Assembly: GCF_019649055.1 (NCBI RefSeq)
Contig: NW_026570310.1
Location: forward strand, 62,001-126,000
Source of the DNA: Paramacrobiotus metropolitanus
Lineage: Eukaryota; Tardigrada; Eutardigrada; Parachela; Macrobiotidae
Length of the DNA: 64,000 nucleotides
Reading direction: 5' to 3'
In this document: positions 1 to 11,922 of the stretch, piece by piece
Layout of the letters: every line of letters starts with the position of its first letter
Position numbering within the stretch: the stretch's first letter is position 1
Program-made: the position numbers and the translations under genes
The notes under the pieces: generated by a model
What the model saw: only the letters and a program-made list of their open reading frames with translations
Database searches by the model: none
What the model was told of the DNA's origin: nothing

Positions 1-435
1 CGGAATACTCTCATGCAGATATTTTATGACGAATGAAAGCTGCATCAGAGGGATGCAATTGATTCAGTTTTCATAACAAATAATATGATCACTTAATACT
101 AATGCATTTTTCCACTTGATGCCCACTAAGGTTAAATCCATAGCACGTTGAAAGGCTGCTAGGACATCCTTTATTCCAAAAGGGGATACTTTGTACTGAT
201 ATTGGAAATTCTCGCCTACCGTGGTGGCTTTTTGAAGGTTACAACATTGTCAAGAAAATTAGCGAGCAATCCGCGCAGTCTCTCAAAACGAGTCACCGAG
301 GAAGCCCTTACCACGGTTAACTAAAGATCCAGACAAGGGACCCCCAGGGCATATTCATCCATCCCTGTTGCTAGTAGGGAGCGAACTGGCTGGTATGTGT
401 CAGTTTCCCCAAGCAACCACGAACGCGAAGAATAT

Positions 436-795
436 CAGGGGTTCAAGCTTCAAAATCTAGAAAGACGAAGCCGTAATTTCATGCTGTAGGTGTCTTATAT
501 GCGTCCATAAAATAACTTGTACCCAAGAGACAATTGCCGTCTAAGAAATCTATCTGCAGCGTGTCGCGTGCATGCTTCCATAAAATAAGATAATGTGCAT
601 TCAATGTAATCGTTCGCATCATTGGGTTTTGAAAAAAGACATCTTGCAAAGCAAATATAACAGACCGAAATAAATGATGAGTCCCTCGCATGGAGATAGA
701 TACAACCACTCGATTTAAATTTTTAATTTTATCATCAGGAATGATTAATAAAGGTTCGCATTTATTAGTATATGAATCATCTGAGATGTTTTCTG
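436..795 (-). pseudogene. Maverick packaging ATPase relic (C-terminal half)
   Basis: On the minus strand the frame from about 795 to 436 aligns with the better preserved packaging ATPase at 50553-51079 in this same window. Shared blocks are a Walker B-like LLIIPDD, then HH with a downstream SVIF, a Q-x3-F segment, MRTITLNAHY against MRDISLNSQY, and a following RD-x2-QI. The last part (YGFVFLDF, then TPD) looks like the C-terminal tail of this family. In-frame stops interrupt it near 479 and near 450. The Walker A half is not visible. It lies just downstream, on the same strand, of a PolB relic, so both are probably remnants of one old Maverick that continues past the left edge. Recognition rests mainly on the match to the second copy inside the window. 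Confidence 0.7.
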
Positions 796-1104
796 CGATG
801 TTTTGAATAAATGTTATTCCTTTAGACGCTTTTTACATTTCTTAAGAATAGTAGAATCAAAGGAATAAATAAAAAATGTTTTTAGGAAACGGTGTAATTT
901 TTTTAATCGTAGCAATCGAGCGATCCAAAATGTTTTACCTCCATGGCTTTGACTACTGCAGACCAGATTAAATTTATGTACAAAAAGTGGATTAAACCGC
1001 AAAAGCTGAAGAATTTCAATTAACTACAAAAAATTTTAGCATTCACAGTCTACTTATGTCTGTAACCAGAAGGTAGTGTGGAATAGTCATTGACGATAAC
1101 TTGT

Positions 1105-1850
1105 TTATCGAAAGTCATTTGAACTGTTTCTTCTGAGGTCTTGATTCAAGCCGCCAGTTTCCTTTAACTCGAAAAATTTTGAATATATAATAAATATGCT
1201 GTGTACATCAGTAGGATCTAGGACCATCGTTCGCAATGTTGCCAAATTAAAAAGAAACTGATTTCCGTGATTGATTGTAAATCCTTTCGCCTTGTATGAT
1301 GAATCACCAGATAGAGTCTGATTGGCGTAAATTTTTGAACTACGGCAAAAAAAAGTGGTTCTATCATCTCCGATTTCAGATTTAGATTGCCCAGAACAAT
1401 CGCCTACATGTAAGCTATTCCAACCTGTACCTTCTAAAGCTATGACGCAGTCCGTGTCTACAAGTAAACGGGCAATACTAGCAAATGCCATAGCGTTATA
1501 TAACTCTAACTTTGCGTAGCTTGTTACAAAGATGCAGTCACAACGTTAGATTGCAGATCGTCTCCGTAAGTATCGCAGGAAAACGTGCATTTCACTTGGA
1601 GCACATCTTCATTTACAACATCAACGTAAGAAACGTTATATTTTCCAGAATAAAATAATTCATCAAAACGTCGTAAATTTTTCGCGTATTCAAATTTCGA
1701 TCGGATTTCTTTAATTTCTGATCCTGCCCATAATGCATTTCACATTAATTTTGATAAAAAACGTCTTATTGGATTACTACCCATTTTTTTGTGGGTCAAC
1801 AAGCGCACCATCCGTTTCCGTAACGCGTCGCCAATAGTCATCTTTTTCTT
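1105..1850 (-). pseudogene. Maverick-type DNA polymerase B palm relic
   Basis: The minus strand shows two family B polymerase landmarks in order. Motif B (NPIRRFLSKLM, a stop, then NALW) is at about 1775-1735 and motif C (LVDTDCVIA) at about 1460-1435. Between them are YNVSYVDVVNEDVLQVKC and a SNVVTASL block; after motif C comes KAKGFTINHGNQ. This order and spacing match the palm of protein-primed PolB of Mavericks. The active-site triplet reads DTD followed by Cys where Ser is usual. Stops and frame changes at about 1740 and 1530-1500 show that it is dead. The N-terminal exonuclease part is not recognisable upstream. Confidence 0.65.
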
Positions 1851-1859
1851 TCTCATTTC

Positions 1860-4800
1860 ACAGTCTCTTTCACTTCTTCAGTATTCAAATGTTTTAAACC
1901 GTTAACACGGGATTCTAGGTCTCGTAAGTCAGATGGAAATTGGGGGAATAGGATGAGCCGCAGTAGTTGAGGGTGATGAAATCACCAATCGGAGCAGGTT
2001 CATGATCCATTGCAGCGCTGAGTACGGAGATAACTGCTGGCTAGCGGCAAAGGTTCGTAGCACACCTGGGACAGAAACTGTAGGTAGCGGTCAACTCGAA
2101 AGCGATCTCAACTAAGCGAACGGATTCAGTCGTGTGGTATTGTGCGTCTTAAACTCCATGATTGGTTGATTAGTGGAGCGATCGCTGTATGCACGAATCC
2201 AGATCACTGCGGCCATCTGGACCCACTCTCTTTCTCTTAAAGCCTTCAAGCATTAATAGCCTGCCGTACCACCTTGTATACGTAATCTTGGGCGTTAAAC
2301 GGATATAGCATGCCGTGCGACAGTTCTGTCTTGCGTAGTCATTACTGAAAAAGCAGCTCCTTGCTGCCACGTCGTATTTTAAATTTGTGCGGTGCATGAC
2401 GAAGGCTATAATGAGGAATAATTTTTATTGAAAAATCCTTACGAAATTAGGAAGCTGGTACCTATTTGCATGACATCAAGCAAATCAAACGTAAAATAAT
2501 GAGGAGCAGCCATAGTTAAGCAAAAAACACGTTCAAACGTTTCTTAAGTGGGCGACGACAAACAAAGCACGCAGAGACGAATAGCATTCGCGACAAGTAG
2601 TAAAACGCTGACAAGACAGGAAAACAACTAATCGGTGGCGATTCTTGCACACCCTACATCCAACCATTTTTTTAGGGTAGCTACCTCTTCCGGTAGGCAG
2701 GCTGATTGCGCGTTCGTTAATCGGACCGCTACTGCGCATCCAGACAGCTGCCATTCATTGTCTGCGGTTTCTAATTGCTCCTGCTAGAAAATCCTGCTGG
2801 TGTTGCTGCTTAAGACTGTTCTCACCAGAGACCATGTGACGCCGTTTGCCGCCGCACTAGTGGCATATAGTCCGCCAATCATCCACTGCGTGAGAGTGCG
2901 TGCACCTGGAGAAAACGGAAACACACGGTAAGTCAAATGACAAACCGATTGTTTCTCTCTTTCCTCATCCACCAGCAGCCGTGGCTTTGCCGCTGCTCTT
3001 CCGCATCAGTACATTATGAAGAAAGCGCTGGCCGTAAGTGCCCAGGATAAAGGAATAATCGGGTAGGCGATGAGTGTGTACAGTCAAAGGGCTGCACAGT
3101 TTTCGCTCTGAACTCTTTTCGCTCCAACATATTTTGTCAATGGTTCTGCTCAAAAATCAGACTGTAAATTAGACTTGGCCGATACGTGCGCGCGATGGAA
3201 GAGCACCATTGGTTTCATTGGTTTTCAGTCTGTGCGCCGTTAATGACGGCCACTGTCCCATTCTGATAACGCGAGATGAGCGTAGCCAACAGTGTTTGGC
3301 ACTGCAAAAATTGCATTTGCTCTGCGGTTAGAACTGGGCAAAAAAACAAAAGGTCCTTATTTTTCATTAACGCCAAGTTGGTGTTAGGGAATACTTCGCA
3401 AGTCTTGTGGAATCTAAATTACTCCAAACTGTGGAGGCTTACTTTATGTCCGAGGGGTAAAAAGAGATTTATACTCATCATTGTTACTAATGTTATGAAT
3501 CGCTGACCAGTTGAATCGCTAATAGGTATATGCCTTACGTCATTGCTGCATACCATGCGCGAAGCATTCCGTGCAGCAGAAGTTCGACCTGGGCAATGCT
3601 TTTAAGCGGGCAAGAGATTCGAATGGAGTTTTCTACGTTTTCTCGAAGAAATGTTGCGATGTCATTCATGCGAATGCACGGGAGGCATCGAAATCAGGCC
3701 GCCACCAGTGCCATTCATACTCTGCAAATATATCTGCCATCTTTCAATGTAGCATTTGCATAGAACATTTGTTTTAATTCGCCAACATCGAATATCGCTT
3801 TATTTTTTTTAGAGTAAAAGAACCATTAAAGTTCGGGACGGTTTCCACTTAGCCATGTACATAAATAAGCACATAATAATTTGTTATAACATCAATAACT
3901 GATTAGTGTATGTTAACCAGTCAGGCAAGAAAGGCTAATATACAAGTTACAGTAAATCCCGACCAAACTGTTGACATCTGGAGCTAAAAGGTCGGCCACC
4001 GGATTCCCAGAGTGGTCTTGCAACAGCAAACGAAAGGTTTCAACGGTTTCTTCGAAAGCGGTACTGCTCCGCACATGGTGGCATGCGGGACAATGCTCCA
4101 CGTCGCATACAAACATCGCAATCTTTAACACATATAAATCAGCTTTATTTGTTTTTAAATTATATTTCGCAGAGTTTTCTAAAGGCAAAAACAGTATTTC
4201 TAAAACAAAATTATTTGGCCTGAAACCATTTACCACGAATAACTACGACGGATGGCAAAATTATGGAATGCTGTAGAATAAAATCGCAGGTTGAAAAGGT
4301 CACTAGCACGACAACACGTTTAAACCTGAAAAACGCGCTGTAAGATTGATTACTGAAAAACTATCCGGCAAAAATTCGCCTCACACAAATGTGATTCCTG
4401 ACTGAAAACGAGGTTTTTTTACCCACTGAGCAGGATATACAATACTTTTCCGAGAAAAGTTTGGGACACAAGGACGAAAAGCTCTATTTGCGAACTGAGG
4501 TCAATCCCGAATATCCTTAGATCAGAGAGGATTCTCCCTACCTTCTGATCCGAGACGGCCTGTTACCTTACGTTACTGATATGGATCGCTGTGAAACCTT
4601 AAGATTTTCTGTACACTTTTCCCACCACAACAGAACACATCGACCCGGCTCATTACTAAAGATTGCATCAACATGAACACACACTTTCAAGCTAAAAAAG
4701 CGACTGTTACGGACCGTGCCTATCCAAATGTACGTCTGCCGGGATCGAAATTTGAGCCGTTACGGCAATGGTCTTTCTTACACTCTATGAATTTCTCCAA

Positions 4801-5080
4801 AGGGAAAAACCGCTTTTATGATTATAGTGCTTGTGACTTGCCCGTGCCTGCTTTACTTAGATCACCTAGAACTTCTTAAATTGATCCTAAGAAAAAATCA
4901 GGAGCTTTTTATGACAACCTGTGCGCAATTACGCATGCGGTTCAACAAAACACATCAGTGAGCGCGGAACAATCGTGGTATGGTCAGGCACGTTGCAACA
5001 AAACGCATAAGGCGCATGCAGCAGTCGTAGTATCTGTGACAACGTTTGTGCAGTCACACGTCCGGCGCATAGTATAACAT
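1860..5080. other. No confidently supported gene; scattered short frames
   Basis: Only short open frames are present, with no repeats long enough to define an element. A minus-strand frame at 3913-4236 contains CPAC, then HH and a downstream TFRLLLQDHSGNPVADLL stretch that resembles a zinc-containing OB-fold, but this is a weak impression. It has an upstream in-frame stop and a plausible splice acceptor (TTCTACAG on the minus strand near 4273), so it could be one exon of an uncharacterised gene. Confidence 0.3.
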
Positions 5081-5089
5081 GCACTGTCA

Positions 5090-5330
5090 TGTAGCGGAAA
5101 AAAGCAAATATACAGCGTGAACATGTACTTATACTGCGGGAACAAGCACCTATGGAGCGAGAACACGTACTTTCAGAGCCGGAATATTCATTTTCGCACT
5201 TGCTGTGTGCCGCAGTGTGCACCAGTGCTGCCGGGATACGTATTTAAACAGCCGGGACAGGTCCTGAGTGCCGTGATATGCGTTTATACAGCGGAAACCG
5301 ATAATAATACGGTGAATATGCACTCTGTGT
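5090..5330. repeat. Degenerate tandem repeat, period about 21 bases
   Basis: Successive 21-base blocks share a core like GCGGGAACANGCACTTATA, for example those starting at about 5113, 5134, 5155 and 5176. Weaker copies follow to about 5330 (GCCGGGATACGTATTTAAA, GCGGAAACCGATAATAATA). The period is a multiple of three, so on the minus strand the array reads as a seven-residue repeat (CSRSIGA, CSRSIST, CSRCIFA). A decayed minisatellite is the simplest reading; a protein repeat is possible but has no supporting gene context. Confidence 0.6.
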
Positions 5331-5339
5331 TAAGACAAC

Positions 5340-7990
5340 GGTCCAGGAAATGTATTGCTTAAATAAGAACAACAGCTACGCAGATCCGATGTCTTGTTAT
5401 TCGAACCTCATACAGACATTCGGACCTATTTGCCCGCCATAGGAATGATCTTTTTGAGAATTTCATCGTTCTGTTAAAAACGGAACGTTTTGATAACCGG
5501 TTTCCATTTCCACTGATTTTTGTATACACCTTAGCATATCACAATTTCTGTTAAAGTGATGTTACCACATCATCGATGGTAGGTGCCTCACCCGCTGCGT
5601 CACCCACAAGCCAGTGCGGCACACCAGCCAGTGCGGCAGTTGGTTGCAGTGAGATGTAGGCAGTTCTGGCAGTTCCGTATGTCGTCTTTCGAATTAATGG
5701 CCACTAGCTGGCGTATCATCATCACGTGCATAACATCCTCACTTTATAGATAAAGGCCGACCATTGCAGAAATGCGTTTAGTTTATCACCGCTTAGATGA
5801 CGAAATTGAAGCGCCGAAATCTTCATACTGCCGCTAATTTATCGAATTAAGTCAGGTTCAAAAGCTGAGTACAGAATGGGAGAGTCCATGGGCTGGCTTT
5901 ACAATCGCTTTGGGAGCTGATTCTCAAATCCAGTGTTAGTCTTCGGTTAAAGAACGTAGCTGGTATAATTGAAAAGAGGATGTCCTGCTGATACCTCCAA
6001 ACTGTCAATCTGCAAAAACGCGAGAACTTTATAATACATGTAATACGTTATCATACGATCTGGGTTTAATCAGTTCGCCAGCACACTCATTCACCCAGGC
6101 CGAAAATGCTTGCCTGATGTAACTTACGATAATGTGTGAACTGTGAAGGTATTATCACCGCTCATGCATTGATATGGTGGTTCGTCACACGCACAGTATC
6201 GCGAAAAGTGGACGTGTTGCGTTGAATCTTCATTTTTAACCATGTCAGACGGCCCTCTCCATGCTCTTAATGGGAAACGAAAAGTTATTGTGAAAGTTCC
6301 GTGGAAGCGATATTATAGAACACAACTCTTGCAAGCTGCCCTACAATGCTATTCAACGACAGTATGCTGAGCTCGATCCGGGGCGAGTGCCGCCTTAAAG
6401 CTACGCGCTCTAATTTGGGTGATATGCTGCTGGTGTGAAGACCAAATGCTTTTTCTCCTTATTTCGAAACACAGATTTCTTGTAACGATTATCATAGGTC
6501 ATCACGAGCAATTGCCACCAAAAACAACGATTCATTTATGTTTCCAACCGGTTCTATGGATAGTTCCAGGTTAGGAGTTAAAGTCTGGTCATACTGTAAA
6601 AAATCACAAATCGACTTTATGGCCCGCATCTAAATGTCAGCGCGTCACTTCTCCAGACGTTTTCGAGCCTGCAATAAAAATATCCAATAAAAGCTGCAAT
6701 AAAAGAACCTTGGGTGTACGTAACCGTGACGAACCACAGTTTATCAACATTTTCCAATGGACATCAACGAAATCCTCAAGATTTCCTTCTTCGGCGGAAA
6801 AGTCAGTGACGGAAGGTAGATTTGAATAGACTCTCTTAACTTTTAAGCAAAGTCGTCTGCCAATGGATAACTGGATGGCGCTTCCTGCCCACCTTGAACT
6901 TTGTAATGTGACTACAGTCTACAAAGATGATATCCGAAGCACATCTTCGAGCGCGCTTGCTTTTGCCCGGAACTATTCTGGGCGGTACGGACTGTGGAAT
7001 TATAACTTCAATTAGTGGTAAATTGTAATCCACTTGAAGATGGGTACGAGTGCTCCATTGGCTGGTGTGCGATATCAGGAAGCGCTGCCATGAGCCCATA
7101 ATGACCGTCTAATTTCAGGCCGTAAATATGATGCCGAGTTACAAAATAAGTTCTGCGAAACCTGATGAGAGAAACGTTTATTACTGATGCTTTTTCTATC
7201 CAGTTCTATAAAACCAGAATAATGCTGATTGCATTGCATAGGCAGGAACGTTATTGACACTCCGTTTCTCCAGGGAACGATGATTTCACAGCCTTTCAAC
7301 TTATAATACCAAAATATTCACCCAACGATCCCTGTTTAGTTGTTCCAGTAGGAAGCTCGTATTAAGCGCGTTCTTCCGACCGGAAACTGAATGCTTCTCA
7401 CTTCCCAGCTACTTTTCCTCACGCAAAAACCCGCGTGTTTTCCGCAAAAGAAAGGAAAGTCTTCACTTCCCGCTCATCACACACTTTAGAATTATTTTGG
7501 TATAAACATCTATAAATTAACTTTTTTAATCAAAAACAACATTATGTTTGAATATTGTTTGACCGGTGGAAATGGAATCCTACACCGTCGGGAAAACAGA
7601 ATGGTTTACTGTATATGATTTCGCGGAGTAAGTGCACTGGCTCGCTTAGCGCAAATGCCGCCAACAACAGGCCATACCGAGATGAAAAAATGAGCCCAAC
7701 GACCGTTCCAACCTTGCGCTCGGTGCCCAACACAACTCGCCGCAACGAAATGGCATTCCGGAAGAGTTGTCATACTGGAAAGGCAGCCGGTTTTGTTGCG
7801 ACTCAAATAACGGGATAAAGGAGGGGCGCCGCGATGTTTTTCCATGGCACGCCTTTTATAAAAAATAAACTTTGCTTACAATGGACGCCAAAATTGTCTT
7901 ACACTTATGTAATCACAAAACTCGCGCAATCAAGCACCATTCTGTAATTAAGAACAGCCAAATACCTGACTGGGCAACGGCCTGCTGACA
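5340..7990. other. Intergenic stretch without recognisable genes
   Basis: No frame here has convincing domain signatures. Two opposite-strand frames at 7542-7845 overlap each other fully, and neither is recognisable. Confidence 0.3.
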
Positions 7991-7999
7991 TTTAAACTT

Positions 8000-8270
8000 G
8001 CACCTGGCGTATTTCCCAACGAAAACCATCGACCAATATCTCAAACAAATGAGGAAAAAATTTCAAGAATTTTGATACCAAACAAGGTGTTCTTTATCCG
8101 GGCATCTAAAGTTTCTCGTAGACATAGCATAGGATTTGCATCCGCGGTTTGGTTTCAGTTTTCACACAGAAATCGTGTGCAATTTCTACGACAAACTAAA
8201 ATGGCTCGATTTTCTTATAGATCTCATTGAAGGATGACCCGTTTGGTATTGAAATTCCTGAAATTTTTTT
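8000..8270 (+). repeat. Dispersed repeat copy related to the hairpin element at 43.5-44.2 kb
   Basis: Blocks match the left arm and centre of the 43.5 kb element in the same order: AAGAATTTTGATACC against CAAGATTTTTGATACG, then AGTTTCTCGTAGAC with TAGCATAGGA, then an AAACTWAAWTGGCTC block ending in TCATAGATC-like sequence. Similarity is moderate, and the long inverted arm seen at 43.5 kb is not complete here. It shows that the repeat is a family rather than a single-copy palindrome. Confidence 0.55.
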
Positions 8271-8819
8271 TGTCTTTCGTTTAAGATATCGCTTTATGGT
8301 TTTCGTTGGAAAATGCGCCAGGAACAAGTATTCGTATTCTTGCGCGCTTTCTGTTTGTTGGTCATTTGGTCCTGGCCATTTATTTTTATTGGTCATTCGG
8401 TCCCGAACCGAATGCAAAACAATTTTGGCTTCCATTGTACATTGAACATGCGTAACTGCACCCCCGTAACTGCACAACGTTCAGCTGCCTTATTGTTAGT
8501 TATTCTTCGAACACGAACGGCTGTTTACGAATGGATAATCTTCTTGGCGCACGTGGAGGATGCCATGATACCACGCTAAAGGACGAGCTTATCCTTCCTC
8601 TTTAAATGAGGGCTTTTTTTAAACTGTTTTGCGGCACCGTCTGTGAGAGGAGTGTGCATCTAATAAGCGCACTTTCCTAAATTACTTTTAAGTGATAGTC
8701 GGCATAGCTATGCGGGCAACAACTGATCCTTATAGATCAAATACACTAATTTGCACGTCACGTAATAATTATCGCCTTAGGAGCCTGCATTAAAACTAAA
8801 ATCTTATGGTTAGATCCAT

Positions 8820-8893
8820 TAACTGAACATCATGACACGATGTCTCTTCCAGACTATGTGTCCTGGGGAAAATAAATTCATTCATTCATTCCT
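8820..8893 (+). repeat. Possible non-LTR retrotransposon 3' tail with (ATTC)n end
   Basis: AATAAA at 8871 runs directly into ATTC units repeated about four times to 8892. A polyadenylation signal fused to a short tandem tail is common at the 3' ends of Jockey/I/CR1-like non-LTR elements. No reverse transcriptase frame is visible upstream, so this would be a short 5'-truncated copy. A chance microsatellite next to AATAAA remains possible. Confidence 0.35.
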
Positions 8894-9618
8894 TGAAGAG
8901 TTGTCCGGTTAACCCTTCTGTCAACTTGGTCGCTTTGCCCGGATCAGTGAACTGTTTCCAAAAGTTCTGCAAAATGTTATTCATGCATGACGTCATGTAA
9001 TAGTCGTAAACTGCCACATTAAACTGAAGTAGAGAAGGCAACGGCTGGAATAATGGCTGGCTAAAACGAGGATTCGGCTCTCCTGTTTCGGCTCCGCACC
9101 CCATGCCGGCTCCAACGGCCCGGCTTTCTCCCGCAGCCGGCTCCGGGAGCTCCGGCTCGCACTGCCGCGCTTAACTAATCGGCATCGTTTCACACAAGGG
9201 GATTGCTGCTGCCACCGTTTGCCTATCCTAGAAAAAGACATTGTGGATTTCAGGCAAATATTTCAGCGGTGGAAAAATAATTTATACGTGTTCGAGAAGT
9301 GCATGCCGATAAGCGTATAACGGTGTTACGTTACGCCGCAAAAGCCTAGCAGTTCGGAACTGGCGTCAGCGCAGCGTAACAATTTACCCGCAAATTTCTA
9401 GCTCATCATGCGGAACGTCTGTTAAGAAGCGATGCCCGATGTGATCTTTGATTTAGCCTCTGACAACAATGCCGTTTGATTGCCAGAATCTTTATTACCA
9501 GTAGTAACGGTTACACAACCACCTCGTTGCCAGAAGCACCAAATTGTAATGGATTCCGGTCGTGCCAACCTTTTTTTCCAACAGTCCCATATTCGCGGTA
9601 AATGCTGGTCGCCAGGCC

Positions 9619-9649
9619 AGCAACAACAGCCAGACAGGCTGTTGTTGCT
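9619..9649. repeat. Perfect hairpin, 13-base arms, 5-base loop
   Basis: AGCAACAACAGCC at 9619-9631 pairs perfectly with GGCTGTTGTTGCT at 9637-9649 around the loop AGACA. It sits within overlapping frames on both strands (9422-9728) that have no recognisable product. Confidence 0.7.
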
Positions 9650-9729
9650 ATATGAAAACCTACTAAACAACGGCAGCAGCGATAAACTCCTCATAGGGTA
9701 TGTCCGAGACGTTGTTGCTACTGGTTAGC

Positions 9730-10640
9730 ATTCGTTTGCCTTAGGCGTAATTATTTCAATCGGAGTAACTGAAAGCGAGCATATACGCAGTGACCAGCAA
9801 TGCTGAATCATGTGTGCGATGCGGCATTGACCGGTTTATTACAAAATGCATTTAGCACATTGTAACAAAGATGTTATCTGCCGCAATTGGAAACCCATCA
9901 GCTTCTAGATAACCACCACTCTTCTTCCGGTATCGGTCTCAATGTATTCAGTTTATCATCAATTTGCTTATTGCGATTATGTCACCAGCGGTAGCGGTAA
10001 AGTATATATGTGCCCCAACTTTAGTACTGAGGTGGCACAGCTGATTTATGAGATCGAACTAAATTTTTATTTCATTCTGCAGTCAACTTCGAAGCGGTGC
10101 TGATATCCGAGGCTTATGCATCCAAGGTGGTGCTACGCAGGAATGCTGGTTAACGCTGCGCTGATGCGCCTTTAGTAGAACTGTACGTGCACTACATAAA
10201 CGTTAGTGCAGCTGTCGGTGCGATACAGCTAAAACTGCACTGAACATCTATTGTCGGTGTAAGGAACCGCAGCATGCGTAGCAGAAAGTTGCTTTGCAGT
10301 TGCCGCTGCAAGTGCAGCAGCGGTTTGCATTTCGGTGATACATGTATTGTTTCCCGGCAGTAGCCAGCGCTACAACTACAGTAGCAGCTGGTTTTTCCGC
10401 TGATATACAGATATATAGTGTTTCAGGGCAGTAGCCATACGCCGCTAGTCCTGGTGTAAATTGTACGAATAGCACTGTACGAATAGAGACAGTATAAAAA
10501 GTAAATGCGAAAGAGCGCATTTGAATAAGTGCTGTTTCTGCTCTGTTGAAAAGAAACCTTTGAAGTTTGTTGCATAACTTGAATTATGTGACATTATTCT
10601 GGATCGGTGTAGTGTTCATCCAGGGTAACTGTAGTCATTA
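9730..10640. other. Gene-free stretch with CAG/GCAGTAGC-rich imperfect repeats
   Basis: Between about 10190 and 10440 short motifs such as GCAGTAGCC and GCAGCGGT recur irregularly. No frame with recognisable content is present. Confidence 0.3.
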
Positions 10641-10642
10641 CA

Positions 10643-10921
10643 ATGGGTGACCGTTCGTTGTATGCTATGTTGGAGCTGGCTTTGCATGGACGTGGCCAGC
10701 GGCGCGGTCGATGGAATGCGCGGAATTATCGCCAGCGCCGTGGAGCTGATAACCACGGCAATATTGGCCCTAATGGAGCAAATGGAGCCCAGGACGGGGA
10801 TCGCCGTTGGTTCAGTTGTGTACAAGCCGGCCGAATGTTGCGAAATTGCCCTTCAAAGAATGGAGGGCAACAGGCAAATGCCTCAGGAGCTGCCTCAAAC
10901 CAGTTGGTTGCCCTGCATTGA
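10643..10921 (+). pseudogene. Retrotransposon gag C-terminal fragment with degenerate zinc knuckle
   Basis: A plus-strand frame of 92 codons has an Arg/Gly/Asn-rich stretch (GRGQRRGRWNARNYRQRRG) followed by W-x2-C-x4-R-x4-C (WFSCVQAGRMLRNCP). The spacing is that of the retroviral CCHC knuckle, with the first Cys replaced by Trp and the His replaced by Arg, so two of four zinc ligands are lost. No pol follows; frames to 11405 are unrecognisable. It is most likely an isolated gag remnant. Confidence 0.45.
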
Positions 10922-11099
10922 CCGGTACAAGGATCTCAGGGTTCGCAGCAACGAACGTCGTAGAAGTTGTCAAACTGTCGTTGAAGATGTTGAGTGCTGT
11001 GTGATTTGCAGACCAATCTACCGAAAAAATAGCGAATATTATAAGAAATTAAATGGTGAATTTTATGCACATGATACATCAGTATTTTTGATGAGCTAA

Positions 11100-11920
11100 T
11101 TCGATAATTTCAACAAAGACATGCGTATTTTCCGCCAGCAGTTAAAGCAACTGACAGAAATATTATTTTACCAACTACTTATTGAAAGAAGTCATAATTT
11201 CGCAATAATCCATAGTCTCCATTCTCACGCGCCAGAAGCACATAGTCCTCGAGTTCGTTATGCAGTAACCAAACCGTGGCATAAAACACCTAGGACTTTC
11301 AACATGGGTCCATACAAAGCTGCAAAGTGCCAACCACAAGCGTTCATCGGAAACCACAAAGACGTACGATCGGGATCATTTAATGGGTCTACTTCCACAA
11401 GCTAACTGCCGCTAACGGAGAACGGAATTGGTTAAAACAATTGCCGTTTAACGATCACAATCATAAGTGGTACTCTATCGGTATGAGTAGGTGAATTCTT
11501 TCATTTTTACAACAAAGAAAATGTTAAAAATCCAAATAAGATGTTGAGTTTGTAACTCTGTCATCTCGATTACTTATATTACTCCACATGAATTCTCTAT
11601 CCTCCTTTGTGTTAAGCAGAAATATTCAAAGAGCCATTTGGACTTTTTAGCGACATACCTTCTTACCGAACTGAACCTAAGCGCTAGATCGTCTCCGGAA
11701 ACCCATCTCGGGCTTGGAAAAGCTTTTCAAAAGCTGAGCGAAGTATCGCTTATCCATTCCAAATTGGCGTGCGTAGCATTAAACAGGTGTTGATTTGTTA
11801 CTGCTGGGTTGGGTGTTTTCTATGTCAGCTTTGTCAAGCCTCCTGCATATCAATCACCAGGAGGATCGTGAAAAGAACGAGTGCGTGGGTGTGTGAATGC
11901 AATACGTTTAACCTTGAGGA
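11100..11920. other. Sequence downstream of two gag relics, nothing recognised
   Basis: No protease, reverse transcriptase or LTR motif was seen in either strand, although this is where pol of the minus-strand gag element would be expected to continue. Confidence 0.3.
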
Positions 11921-11922
11921 CA

